A stretch of DNA of 64,000 bases from Lachnospiraceae bacterium (lineage in GTDB: Bacteria > Bacillota > Clostridia > Lachnospirales > Lachnospiraceae), in the NCBI GenBank assembly GCA_017546025.1, contig JAFYYS010000019.1, positions 1 to 64,000 on the forward strand, in the 5' to 3' direction. A program made the position numbers and the translations under genes. Positions 1 to 8,447 of this stretch are shown here, one piece after another. The notes beneath the pieces are model-generated. The model was given only the letters and a program-made list of their open reading frames with translations, ran no database searches and was not told the DNA's origin. Numbering within the stretch: position 1 is the stretch's first letter; every line of letters begins with the position of its first letter.

Positions 1-2
1 AG

Positions 3-1418
3 AAAAATGGTTCCGGGAAGAAAGGCCCGGAAATCGATGAGGCGGACATAAAAGTCATCCGGTTTGCAGTTCCGAGTGATCTTTGCAAGGTTCAGGACGA
101 GTTTCTGAAGTATTTTAACGAGGCACTTTTAAAGGACGGACATCCTTACAGACTGGAGCTTGAAGAACTGGGCCAGGCTGTTGCTTCGGACGTATACCGG
201 CATGAGCTTGAGACGCAACTGAAAAACGGCGGTGTCGATGTTGCTTTTATGGGTCCCGGAATCGGCGGAGGAGAGAACTGGGTATACGATATGCTTCGTT
301 CCGGGCTTGTTCTTAACCTCGAGGAAATCCTTTCCGGGGACAAGGGCAAGGTCATTTACGAGGCGTTCCCGAAAAACCTCTGGGAGAGTGGAAAATGTGA
401 CGGTCACATCTATTCGATTCCCACAGGTGTTACGACAGACAATCAGGGCGTATTCGCCGCATTTAACAAAAACTATGTTTCGGATGCGGATATTGAAAAA
501 TGGGACGGAACCATCGACGGACTCTATGAAATCCTGAAAAAGGCCGACTGGAGCGACAACACCGTTCCCCGCTTCCAGTATCTGATTGACGGTTTCGAGT
601 TCGACGGGATGCTCAAGTGCGAAATCAGTTTCGGACTGCTGTTTGATTACGAAACGCTGACGGTTGAGAACCCGTTACAGTCCGAGAAGCTGATGCACTA
701 TCTGAAGGTTCTCGACCAGATGAAGAAGGACGGGTATTTAGGGATTACCGAAGCATATATTTATGATTCGGAATATGATCCGCAGATTTACAAAGAAGAA
801 GTCTGGAATCGGATTGCGGACGGTCAATTCGTAGCGGCATTGTCAGAAAGCGACGTTGACGACGAGTTCAAACAGGATTTCATCACCGTGAAACGTTTGA
901 GTCCGTATCTGGAATCAAGAATCAACGGCTCGATTGCGATTTCGAAAAACGCAGCGGATGTCGATGCCGTGGTGGATTTCCTTACCCTGCTGTACGGCGA
1001 AGGAAAGTATGCCAACATTCTTCTGTACGGTCGTGAAGGCGTGGATTACAAGGTTGTTGATGGTGTTGCCCGGAAGATGGACGGCTCTGTGCTGGAACCT
1101 GAACTCTTCGACAGAATGTGTCTGAACCTTTCGGTCAACGTGTATCCCGGAAGCGGTGACAGAAATCTGATTAACCGAAGAGACGACCTCTTCGCATATT
1201 TTGAAAGCACTGCAAAGTCTCCGTTCCTCGGCTTCGAGCCGGATACCGCAAAGCTCGGCGGCATTGCGAAGACAATGAATGAGTTTATAATCGAAACAGG
1301 CAGAAAAGACACTTCATTAGACGAAACGGCAGCGGCTGCCGCAGACAAACTCAAAGCCGATTTGATGGACGACTATCTGGACAGCGTCAGAAGCCAATGG
1401 GAGGATTTCCGGAAATGA
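3..1418 (+). CDS. Extracellular solute-binding protein, family 1-like (5' partial)
   Basis: The frame is open from the window edge, so signal peptide and start are missing; the visible part is about 471 residues. It reads as the mature part of a family 1 (sugar-type) solute-binding protein: an opening beta strand (IRFAVPSD), a segment describing a substrate pocket (VDVAFMGPGIGGG), hinge-like stretches, and a C-terminal LLYGREGVDYKVVDG motif like that of LipO/DUF3502-type binding proteins. The stop overlaps the next start (ATGA at 1415-1418), so it is translationally coupled to an ABC ATPase and a large ABC-2-like permease. That is odd, because family 1 binding proteins normally serve importers with two MalF/MalG-type permeases, and none is visible here. 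It may be a sensor or accessory subunit. Fold class fairly sure; substrate unknown. Confidence 0.75.
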   Translation, partial: KNGSGKKGPEIDEADIKVIRFAVPSDLCKVQDEFLKYFNEALLKDGHPYRLELEELGQAVASDVYRHELETQLKNGGVDVAFMGPGIGGGENWVYDMLRSGLVLNLEEILSGDKGKVIYEAFPKNLWESGKCDGHIYSIPTGVTTDNQGVFAAFNKNYVSDADIEKWDGTIDGLYEILKKADWSDNTVPRFQYLIDGFEFDGMLKCEISFGLLFDYETLTVENPLQSEKLMHYLKVLDQMKKDGYLGITEAYIYDSEYDPQIYKEEVWNRIADGQFVAALSESDVDDEFKQDFITVKRLSPYLESRINGSIAISKNAADVDAVVDFLTLLYGEGKYANILLYGREGVDYKVVDGVARKMDGSVLEPELFDRMCLNLSVNVYPGSGDRNLINRRDDLFAYFESTAKSPFLGFEPDTAKLGGIAKTMNEFIIETGRKDTSLDETAAAAADKLKADLMDDYLDSVRSQWEDFRK

Positions 1419-2278
1419 AACTGACTCTTGACGGTCTTACCAAGACCTATAAAGACAAAGTGGCACTGGATGACATCACATTTTCCTTTACACCGGGGAT
1501 TTACGGCCTGCTGGGACCGAACGGTGCCGGCAAGTCGACGATGATGAATCTCATCACGGACAATCTTGTCCCGACAAATGGGCAGATTCTGTTTGATGAG
1601 CGAAACATCGGGGAGCTGGGGAGCGAATACAGGAGAAGGTTAGGATATATGCCCCAGCAGCAGAACATCTATCCGGATCTCAGCCTCAGAAGGTTTCTGT
1701 TCTTCATGGCCTCCTTAAAGGGACTCAAAAAGGCTGAGTCGGAAGAGGATATCAGCCGGTATGTAAGGATGGTGAATCTCAGGGAGGTTCTCGGGAAGAA
1801 ACTGGGAACCTTTTCCGGCGGCATGAAACAGAGGGCGCTGATTGCGCAGGCGCTTTTAGGAAATCCCGACATCCTGATTCTTGACGAGCCGACCGCGGGA
1901 CTTGACCCGAAGGAGAGAATCCGCGTCCGCAACCTGATTTCGGAGGTTGCTAAGGATAAAATTGTCATCATCGCGACACATGTTGTCACGGATGTGGAAT
2001 TCATCGCGAAGGAAATCATCATGTTAAGCGGCGGGAAGATTCTTAGGAGCGGTTCCCCGTCGGAGCTTCTTCGCGAGCTGGAGGGGAAGGTCCGCAATAT
2101 CCATATCAAGGACGAAGACCTGCCGCAGGTGAACGAACGCTACAAGGTGAGCAACATCACAAGAGATGAGAACGGCGTGATTGCCCGCATCATCGCGGAC
2201 AGCTATGAGGACACCTTCGCAAACGAAACGGTACGCCCCGGTCTTGAGGATTTGTATCTGTATCTGAACGGAGCATAA
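1415..2278 (+). CDS. ABC transporter ATP-binding protein (ABC-2 exporter type)
   Basis: This is a 287-residue ATPase of the CcmA/YtrB/NatA class. It shows Walker A GPNGAGKS near residues 34-41, signature FSGGMKQR, Walker B ILILDEPTAGLDP and an H-loop in ATHVV, followed by a roughly 80-residue C-terminal domain. The ATG at 1415 is chosen because GGGAGGA lies about 9 nt upstream and it overlaps the preceding stop (ATGA); an upstream in-frame start at 1397 would sit on top of that Shine-Dalgarno. It should energise the permease encoded 2 nt downstream. The ABC-2 style permease suggests export or a membrane-stress or resistance role rather than uptake. Substrate is not evident. Confidence 0.9.
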   Translation: MKLTLDGLTKTYKDKVALDDITFSFTPGIYGLLGPNGAGKSTMMNLITDNLVPTNGQILFDERNIGELGSEYRRRLGYMPQQQNIYPDLSLRRFLFFMASLKGLKKAESEEDISRYVRMVNLREVLGKKLGTFSGGMKQRALIAQALLGNPDILILDEPTAGLDPKERIRVRNLISEVAKDKIVIIATHVVTDVEFIAKEIIMLSGGKILRSGSPSELLRELEGKVRNIHIKDEDLPQVNERYKVSNITRDENGVIARIIADSYEDTFANETVRPGLEDLYLYLNGA

Positions 2279-2280
2279 CG

Positions 2281-4386
2281 ATGCGTATACTGAAAAGTGA
2301 AATCTGTAAACTCTTTTCGAGAAGAACCGTGTGGATTCTTCTGCTCCTGTTTGCCGTCAATCCGCTCCTTCAGCTCTATTCCGTAAGGACACCGAACGAA
2401 GATGCCTATTCGCTTTCGGATTACAGCAGCCTGTACCGTGAGGTAAGTAAGGAGCGTCCGGAGAACGTCCTGACGGGGCTGAAAGAAAGAGAAGAAAATG
2501 CCCGGACCTACGGTGCGTTCAACCTCAGCAGGCGGGTTTACGGGGAACTTGAGGCAATCCTTTCCTACGGCGATTATCTGGCTTCAATTGATGACAAAGC
2601 TGACGAAATCGCCATCATGCAGCGGTTCGCCGACGATGGCGGCTATGCCCTGAAAAATGCCACGAAGACAAGCGCCGTGTACGATAAGCTGAAAGGGGTC
2701 ACGCCGAAGGTGCAGGATCCCATGCCCCTATTAAGCATCACGGACAACGCGGTCACGGATTACCTTGCCATTATCATGATCTTCATCCTCTCGCTGAATC
2801 TTGTGTTTTACGAGAAGAATGAGGACCAGCTGAGTCTTCTCCGTACGGCGAAAAACGGCAGAAGCAGGCTGATGGCAGCCAAGGCCGGCGCGATGTTTCT
2901 GTCGGTTCTTGCGGTCGTCATCGGGCTGTATACCGTGAACGCCGTGGTCGGCAGATGTCTGTTCGGCGCGATTGATTTCGGCAGTCCGCTGCAAAGCATC
3001 TACCTTTACCGGCAGAGCCCGTTCGCGATTACAATCGGACAGTATCTGGGGCTTTGGTTTCTTGCCAAGGTGCTGACCTGCTTCCTGATCGGAATCTTCT
3101 TCATGCTCATGGGAGCGCTGTTTAACAGCATCATTTTCGTTTTCGTCACTTCGGCGACAGCGGTCCTTTGGGAGACGGTTCTTTATGCGAAGATTCCCGC
3201 GACACATTTTCTGGCAATCTTCAAGTACATCAATATTTCGTACGGTATCCGGACCGGCGACATGTTTTCGGACTATGTGAACCTTAACCTGTTCGAAACG
3301 CCCGTGAATACCTTCCTGTTATACTGGATTGTATGGCTTCTGGTGACCGCGTTCATCGCGTGGGGCGTGATCAGCTACCTGGAAGTCCCGCACGAAACGA
3401 AGGCTTCTTCTGCAGGAAAGAGGGTCTTTCTTAGAAACCTCGAGAGCCACACTTCGGTATTCCTCCATGAATGCTATAAGCTGTTTGTTCCCGGCCGATG
3501 CTTAATCGTCCTGATTCCGGCGTGCCTTTTTACCATCTGGTGGAATCCGGCTGAGAAGGTGCAGTTCGATTCCATGGACGAGGTTTATTACAAGGATTAC
3601 ATGGACCGGTTCGAAGGCCCGTTAAATGCGGAAACCCGTGCATTGCTTCAGGCGGAGCAGGACAGGTTTGACAGCCTTTTTGAAAACATACAGGCGGACC
3701 TTTCGCAGGGAAAGAGTCAGTACTATATCGACACGAAGTATCAGGATGAAATGAAACGGCAGGGCGCCTTCGATAAGGTTTCCGAACATGTTTCCTATGT
3801 GGAAACCATTCCCGAAGGGCAGTTGTTCTTTGACAAAGGGTACACGATCCTGACGGACCGGGACAATTACAAAAACCGTGATATCATGCAGGCCTTCGTG
3901 TTCGTGATTCTGCTGATTGCCGCGGCCTTCGGCATCTACGGGGTGGATTACCGAAATTCCGAAATGCGGATTCTCCGCACCACCTGCAACGGCCGCCGAA
4001 AGCTTACGGGAATCAAATGCATGCTGGGCGTATGCGGAACGCTTGTTGCCTTCGTTCTTTCTTACATGGTATTTGCCATCAACATTTTAAAGGCGTACGG
4101 AACGGGCGGCTTCGGAGCACCGGCCGCAAGCATGGAGCACCTGTCGAAGATCCCGCAAAGCATCTCCGTAGGCGGGTACCTGCTTCTTGTCATGCTGATG
4201 CGCTTTGCCGGCGGTCTGCTTGTTGTTGCAATCATTTCACTGCTGTTCCGGTATTTCAGAAACAGCATTCCGGTTGTCATTGCATGCGTGGTGATTTTCC
4301 TGATTCCGCTCGTGCTTGTTGCCTTCGGCATCCCGAATACGCAGTATGTTCTTTTAAATCCGCTGCTTCTCGGAAACGTGTTCTGA
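2281..4386 (+). CDS. Large ABC-2-like permease with internal duplication
   Basis: This 701-residue membrane protein is encoded 2 nt after the ATPase. The two halves look like repeats of one unit: each starts with an amphipathic KLF segment and a membrane helix (KLFSRRTVWILLLLF; KLFVPGRCLIVLIP), then a 120-150 residue extracytoplasmic stretch, then helices containing a matching cytoplasmic motif (LLRTAKNGRSRL in the first half, ILRTTCNGRRKL in the second). Each half ends in a set of hydrophobic helices. An ABC-2 permease is normally about 250-400 residues and dimeric, so this looks like a fused tandem pair forming a whole permease. It is the last gene of the operon. Function inferred from the partner ATPase; substrate unknown. 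Confidence 0.75.
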   Translation: MRILKSEICKLFSRRTVWILLLLFAVNPLLQLYSVRTPNEDAYSLSDYSSLYREVSKERPENVLTGLKEREENARTYGAFNLSRRVYGELEAILSYGDYLASIDDKADEIAIMQRFADDGGYALKNATKTSAVYDKLKGVTPKVQDPMPLLSITDNAVTDYLAIIMIFILSLNLVFYEKNEDQLSLLRTAKNGRSRLMAAKAGAMFLSVLAVVIGLYTVNAVVGRCLFGAIDFGSPLQSIYLYRQSPFAITIGQYLGLWFLAKVLTCFLIGIFFMLMGALFNSIIFVFVTSATAVLWETVLYAKIPATHFLAIFKYINISYGIRTGDMFSDYVNLNLFETPVNTFLLYWIVWLLVTAFIAWGVISYLEVPHETKASSAGKRVFLRNLESHTSVFLHECYKLFVPGRCLIVLIPACLFTIWWNPAEKVQFDSMDEVYYKDYMDRFEGPLNAETRALLQAEQDRFDSLFENIQADLSQGKSQYYIDTKYQDEMKRQGAFDKVSEHVSYVETIPEGQLFFDKGYTILTDRDNYKNRDIMQAFVFVILLIAAAFGIYGVDYRNSEMRILRTTCNGRRKLTGIKCMLGVCGTLVAFVLSYMVFAINILKAYGTGGFGAPAASMEHLSKIPQSISVGGYLLLVMLMRFAGGLLVVAIISLLFRYFRNSIPVVIACVVIFLIPLVLVAFGIPNTQYVLLNPLLLGNVF

Positions 4387-4398
4387 CGGAATCGGGGG

Positions 4399-4427
4399 TT
4401 GACAAATGTGACGGGACTTGTTATAGT
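4399..4427 (+). promoter_or_regulatory. Near-consensus sigma-70-type promoter
   Basis: TTGACA at 4399-4404, a 17-nt spacer and TATAGT at 4422-4427. It begins 12 nt after the permease stop and should start transcription near 4434, directly in front of the hairpin at 4445-4480. Confidence 0.7.
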
Positions 4428-4444
4428 TTCGACATTATCGCGAG

Positions 4445-4487
4445 AGCACCCTAAAGACTGAATTGTGTCTTGCGGGTGCTTTTCTTG
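4445..4487 (+). terminator. Terminator or attenuator hairpin
   Basis: AGCACCC (4445-4451) pairs with GGGTGCT (4474-4480), and an inner stem AAGAC/GTCTT (4454-4458 with 4467-4471) closes a short loop. TTTTCTT follows. It can end the ABC operon, but it lies only about 11 nt after the predicted start of the promoter at 4399-4427, so it could also act as an attenuator for the next gene or yield a very short RNA. Confidence 0.6.
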
Positions 4488-4535
4488 TGTTGTGAAGTCG
4501 TTTTAGGCCGTTTTCGCGGCAGAAGGGAGGACAAC

Positions 4536-5528
4536 ATGGAAGACAATAAGAAGCTTTACGTTCTGGCCGGTTATGACGAAAAGACCGAAACATATCTGTC
4601 CGGCATCCAGAACAAACTGTATGAGCAGGGATTCGTCGGAACCCATACCAAAAACCTTCCGGCGCATATCACCCTGGATTCCTTCCCGACCGAGCAGGAG
4701 GAGGAACTGAAGGCGCTTTTACATACGGTTGCGGAGCAGACGGATGCTTTTGAGATATCCTTCAGCCATGTCGGGATCTTCAGCGGCGGCTATGTCCTTT
4801 TCCTCGGGCCCGATACGAACCGGGAGCTCCTGGATCTGAAGGAATCGTTCGGTGACAGTTTCGACTGGGCGGCACATACCACCATGCTGATTGACGAGCC
4901 CGAGGTGATTGCCCGCGCAATGCCCGAAGTAATCAAAGAGTTTCAGCCGTTCGTCGGAAAGGTGACCTCGCTGCACCTTTACGAATTCTTCCCGACCCGC
5001 TACATCACCACGGTATATCTGAAGGACGAGAGCGTTCCCGGAACCATCCGGGAGATGAAGAAACGGGAGATTCCGGAGTGCGTCGACGTCATCCGTAAGT
5101 CGTTTCAGACTGTGGCGGACGAGTTCGGGTTTACCGAGAAGAACGCCCCGCGCTTCACGGCATATGCGACCGAAGAGGGACGGCTTGCGTATCAGTTTTT
5201 CGTGGAGAAGCGTCCGATGTACGTTTACTCGTATCACGGAAAGATTGTCGGATACTACTCGCTTGCGCTTTTTGAGGATGGTTCGGCTGAGCTTAACAAC
5301 CTCGCGGTGCTTCCGGAATATCGGCATAACGGAATCGGGACGAAACTGCTTGCGGACTGCTTTGAAAAGACCCGTAAATTCGGCAAAGACAAGCTGAAGA
5401 TCGGAATTGTGGAAGAAAACAAGGTGCTCCGCAGCTGGTACGAGAAGAACGGCTTTGTTCATGTCGGAACGCAGAAGTTCGCCTTCTTCCCGTTCACGTG
5501 CGGCTATATGGAAAAGGATTTGATTTGA
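4536..5528 (+). CDS. 2H phosphoesterase-like domain fused to GNAT acetyltransferase
   Basis: The protein has 330 residues. The N-terminal 170 or so resemble the 2H phosphoesterase / 2'-5' RNA ligase fold with two HxTx-type motifs, HITL and, about 80 residues later, HTTM. The C-terminal 150 are a GNAT domain: LNNLAVLPEYRHNGIGTKLL is the acetyl-CoA pyrophosphate-binding region and is followed by SWYEKNGF, typical of the last strand. The ATG at 4536 has GAAGGGAGGAC just upstream; an in-frame start at 4470 lies inside the leader hairpin and is rejected. The pairing suggests a nucleotide- or RNA-linked substrate handled by both domains, but that is inference. The gene stands alone between a leader hairpin and a bidirectional terminator. 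Confidence 0.8.
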   Translation: MEDNKKLYVLAGYDEKTETYLSGIQNKLYEQGFVGTHTKNLPAHITLDSFPTEQEEELKALLHTVAEQTDAFEISFSHVGIFSGGYVLFLGPDTNRELLDLKESFGDSFDWAAHTTMLIDEPEVIARAMPEVIKEFQPFVGKVTSLHLYEFFPTRYITTVYLKDESVPGTIREMKKREIPECVDVIRKSFQTVADEFGFTEKNAPRFTAYATEEGRLAYQFFVEKRPMYVYSYHGKIVGYYSLALFEDGSAELNNLAVLPEYRHNGIGTKLLADCFEKTRKFGKDKLKIGIVEENKVLRSWYEKNGFVHVGTQKFAFFPFTCGYMEKDLI

Positions 5529-5545
5529 GAGAGAAAACGGAAGAA

Positions 5546-5580
5546 AAGAAAAACCGGCGTCATCAGGCGCCGGTTTATTA
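5546..5580. terminator. Bidirectional terminator
   Basis: AAACCGGCG (5553-5561) pairs with CGCCGGTTT (5570-5578) around an 8-nt loop. A-rich sequence before the stem gives a T tract on the minus strand, serving the MATE gene; the plus-strand tail TTTATTATTG serves the 2H-GNAT gene. Confidence 0.85.
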
Positions 5581-5609
5581 TTGCGTTTGGAAAATGCAAA
5601 GCCGTCCGT

Positions 5610-7016
5610 TTATTCCGGAAGATGCTTCAGATCCTTGCGGTAGATGCGGATCAGGAAGAATACGCACATCGATGCGGAAGCGATTTCCGCGATCGGGTAG
5701 CTGAGCCATACGAGGTCGATGTTCTTAAGGACAAGTCCCATGAACAGCGCGACCGGCAGAAGAATCACCAGCTGACGGCAGATCGAAACGATCATGCTGT
5801 ACAGCCCGTTGCCGAGCGCCTGGAACACGGAAATTGTGATGATCGAGAAGGCCGCAACAACGAAGTGCAGGCTGATAAGCCGAAGGCACGGAACGCCGTA
5901 GCGCGCGAGCTCGTCAAGCGCCTCGGGCTTACAAAACAACGACAGAAGAGGCTTCGGAAACGCCAGGAAGATGACCGTTCCGATTGCCATGATGCTGCCC
6001 GCAATCAGGTAGCTTAATTTCATCGAATCGAAGATACGCTTCTTGTGCCGCGCACCGTAGTTGAACGCGATAATCGGAACCATGCCGTTATTCAGACCGA
6101 ACACGGGCATGAAGATGAAGCTCTGCAGCTTGAAGTAAATGCCGAACGCGTTGACCGCCACCTGCGAGAAGCCGTTCAGCAGTTTGTTTAAGGAAAATGT
6201 CACAACGGATGAAATCGCCTGCATGATAATGCTCGGGAAGCCGACGCGGTAGATGGTCTTTACGACACCAAGGTCCACGCGGAAGCCCTTGAACGAAAGG
6301 CTGATTTCGCGGTTCTTAAGAACGTTCAAAACAAGCGCCAACGACATGGCAATCCACTGACCGATGACCGTCGCAATTGCGGCACCCTTGGCACCCATTG
6401 CCGGGAAGCCGAATTTGCCGAAGACGAGCATGTAGTCGAGAATGATGTTGATGACGGCACCGGTCATCTGCGTGATCATCGCATAAAACGTTTTACCGGT
6501 GGACTGCAGAAGACGCTCTAACGTAACCTGCATATAGATGCCCAGGCTGAACATTGTCACGACGCCGAGGTAGTCCTTTCCGTACGCGATGATCGCGCGG
6601 CAGGCGTCCGGATTCTCGCTCCATTCCTTGGCGGAAATCTGCCAGCGGTAGAACGCTTCGGAGAAGAACAGCCCTAACACAAGGAACAGGATTGCCGCGC
6701 AAAATGCGAGGAAGATGCCGTGCGTGGCGGCCTTGTTGGCATTTTCGCGATCCTTACGGCCGAGGCTGTAGCTAAGCAGGGAATTGACGCCGACACCGGT
6801 ACCTGCGGCAATCGCAATCATCAGTGACTGCGCGGGAAATGCCATCGTGACGGCACTTAAGGCGTTCTGGTCGAAGCGGCCGACGAAGATGCTGTCCACG
6901 ATGTTGTACATCGCCTGCATCAGCATCGAGAGAATCATCGGCACGGCCATGGATACAAGCAGTTTGTTAACGGGCATCACGCCCATTTTGTTTTCTTTTA
7001 AGACGGGTTCACTCAT
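5610..7016 (-). CDS. MATE family efflux transporter
   Basis: The 468-residue, very hydrophobic protein has the layout of the MATE family (about 12 helices). Characteristic stretches are the N-terminal MAVPMILSMLMQAMYNIVDSIFVG segment (split here across helix 1) and QSLMIAIAAGTGVGVNSLLSY, with an equivalent region GLNNGMVPIIAFNYGA in the second half. It exports organic cations or drugs in exchange for Na+ or H+ across the cytoplasmic membrane. The ATG at 7016 (MSEPVLKEN) is taken because GGAAGGAA lies about 7 nt upstream; longer in-frame extensions run into the promoter region and into nadD. It is transcribed divergently from nadD, from a TTGACA-17-TATTAT promoter. The substrate cannot be told from sequence. 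Confidence 0.92.
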   Translation of the reverse strand: MSEPVLKENKMGVMPVNKLLVSMAVPMILSMLMQAMYNIVDSIFVGRFDQNALSAVTMAFPAQSLMIAIAAGTGVGVNSLLSYSLGRKDRENANKAATHGIFLAFCAAILFLVLGLFFSEAFYRWQISAKEWSENPDACRAIIAYGKDYLGVVTMFSLGIYMQVTLERLLQSTGKTFYAMITQMTGAVINIILDYMLVFGKFGFPAMGAKGAAIATVIGQWIAMSLALVLNVLKNREISLSFKGFRVDLGVVKTIYRVGFPSIIMQAISSVVTFSLNKLLNGFSQVAVNAFGIYFKLQSFIFMPVFGLNNGMVPIIAFNYGARHKKRIFDSMKLSYLIAGSIMAIGTVIFLAFPKPLLSLFCKPEALDELARYGVPCLRLISLHFVVAAFSIITISVFQALGNGLYSMIVSICRQLVILLPVALFMGLVLKNIDLVWLSYPIAEIASASMCVFFLIRIYRKDLKHLPE

Positions 7017-7089
7017 TCCGGATTCCTTCCAAACGGTTGTCCTGCACGGCTTGCAGGAGGTCATATACACTCTGTTATCAAACGGAATT

Positions 7090-7118
7090 ATAATAATAGT
7101 AGAAAAATCCTTTGTCAA
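7090..7118 (-). promoter_or_regulatory. Promoter of the MATE gene
   Basis: On the minus strand, TTGACA (7113-7118), 17-nt spacer, TATTAT (7090-7095). A TATAAT on the plus strand at 7123-7128 probably serves nadD, though its -35 is weak. Confidence 0.6.
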
Positions 7119-7160
7119 GTGATATAATGTGGCAGTATCCTGTACAAAAGGGGAGAGATT

Positions 7161-8447
7161 ATGAAAGTCGGCATCTTCGGCGGAACATTTGATCCGATCC
7201 ACAAGGGACATCTCGCGATAGCCCGCGCGGCGAAGGAACAGTACGGGCTTGATATGGTCCGCATCATGCCGGCGCGAATCCCGCCGCACAAACAGAATAA
7301 GGGCATTACCGGGGACGTGCACCGGCTGATGATGGTCACGCTGGCGCTTCCCGTCGGAGAAGGCATTGAGCTCGATCTGACTGAGTTTGAACGCGAAGGC
7401 GTCTCTTATACATCCGACACGCTGGCACTCTTACATGAGAGACATCCCGACGATCAGTTGTTTTGCATCATCGGAGAAGATTCCCTCCGGGACTTCGTCA
7501 CATGGCATGAGCCGGAGAAGATTGCATCTCTCGCGACGCTGCTTGTTGCCGTAAGAGGCTCGGATGAAAAAGGCTTTCAGGAGCTGCTGGACGAGCGCAA
7601 CCGGCAATTCGGCGGAGCGTTTCAGGCACTGACGGTTCCGTATTATGATATTTCGTCGACGGAGATTAGACAGGCCGTGCGGACCGAAACGAACCCGCAT
7701 CCCGCTCTGGTCGAAGCGACCGACGCATACATTCACCGGTTCGGCTTATACGGCTGCAAACCGACTGCCGTCCGGAAGGAAGCATTTAAGCGTTATGAAG
7801 CGCTTTCCGAAAGACTCGCGGGCACCATTTCGCCGCACCGTCTGAACCATTCAAAGGGCGTCGCCTTCATGTCGGCGAACCTGATGGCAGAGTGGCTCGA
7901 TTCGGAAGGCCTTCTTGAAACACCGGCCGGAAACAGGCTTGTCAGAAAGACGCTTATAGCGGGTCTCCTTCACGACTGTGCGAAGAGCCTCGGAAGCGAT
8001 GAAACGCTTGCCTACCTGAAGAAACACCGCGTGAAGCTTCGTGATGACGTGCTGCCGATTGAAGGCATCTGGCACGGCCCTGCAGGCAGGGTGATGGCAA
8101 GAGACCGGTACGGCATACGCGATGCGGAGATGCTTCGGGCCATCGGAAACCATTGCGACGGTTCGATGGAGATGGCAGAGCATCCGATGGAGATGGCGGT
8201 CTTCATCGCGGATTTCTGCGAACCCTTCCGGGACCACATTCCGACCCCGCCGCTTCCGGTCATCCGGCAGATTGCCCGTGAGGACGCGGTCTACGGCTCG
8301 GAAACGGTAACCGCGGCAACCATGTATTATCTGCGGGCGATCGGCAGTCAGGAAACCGACGACATGGCTCGCATTTATCAGAAATTACATAAAATCAGGA
8401 CATCTAAGAAAGGAAAAGGATGGAAGGCCATCCTGAGGAAACAATGA
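7161..8447 (+). CDS. nadD: NadD-YqeK fusion: nicotinate-nucleotide adenylyltransferase with HD hydrolase
   Basis: The 428-residue fusion starts with a NadD domain (1 to about 195): GGTFDPIHKGH near residues 7-17 and SSTEIR near 164 are the nucleotidyltransferase signatures, making deamido-NAD from nicotinate mononucleotide and ATP. The C-terminal half is a YqeK-type HD domain: an opening histidine in LNHSKGVAFMS, the HD pair in GLLHDCAKS near residue 270, then WHGP and HCDG. YqeK proteins hydrolyse diadenosine tetraphosphate to ADP. In many Firmicutes nadD and yqeK are adjacent genes; here they are one. GGGGAGAG lies just before the ATG. The stop overlaps the next start (ATGA), so a lipoprotein foldase gene is coupled to it. 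Confidence 0.93.
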   Translation: MKVGIFGGTFDPIHKGHLAIARAAKEQYGLDMVRIMPARIPPHKQNKGITGDVHRLMMVTLALPVGEGIELDLTEFEREGVSYTSDTLALLHERHPDDQLFCIIGEDSLRDFVTWHEPEKIASLATLLVAVRGSDEKGFQELLDERNRQFGGAFQALTVPYYDISSTEIRQAVRTETNPHPALVEATDAYIHRFGLYGCKPTAVRKEAFKRYEALSERLAGTISPHRLNHSKGVAFMSANLMAEWLDSEGLLETPAGNRLVRKTLIAGLLHDCAKSLGSDETLAYLKKHRVKLRDDVLPIEGIWHGPAGRVMARDRYGIRDAEMLRAIGNHCDGSMEMAEHPMEMAVFIADFCEPFRDHIPTPPLPVIRQIAREDAVYGSETVTAATMYYLRAIGSQETDDMARIYQKLHKIRTSKKGKGWKAILRKQ

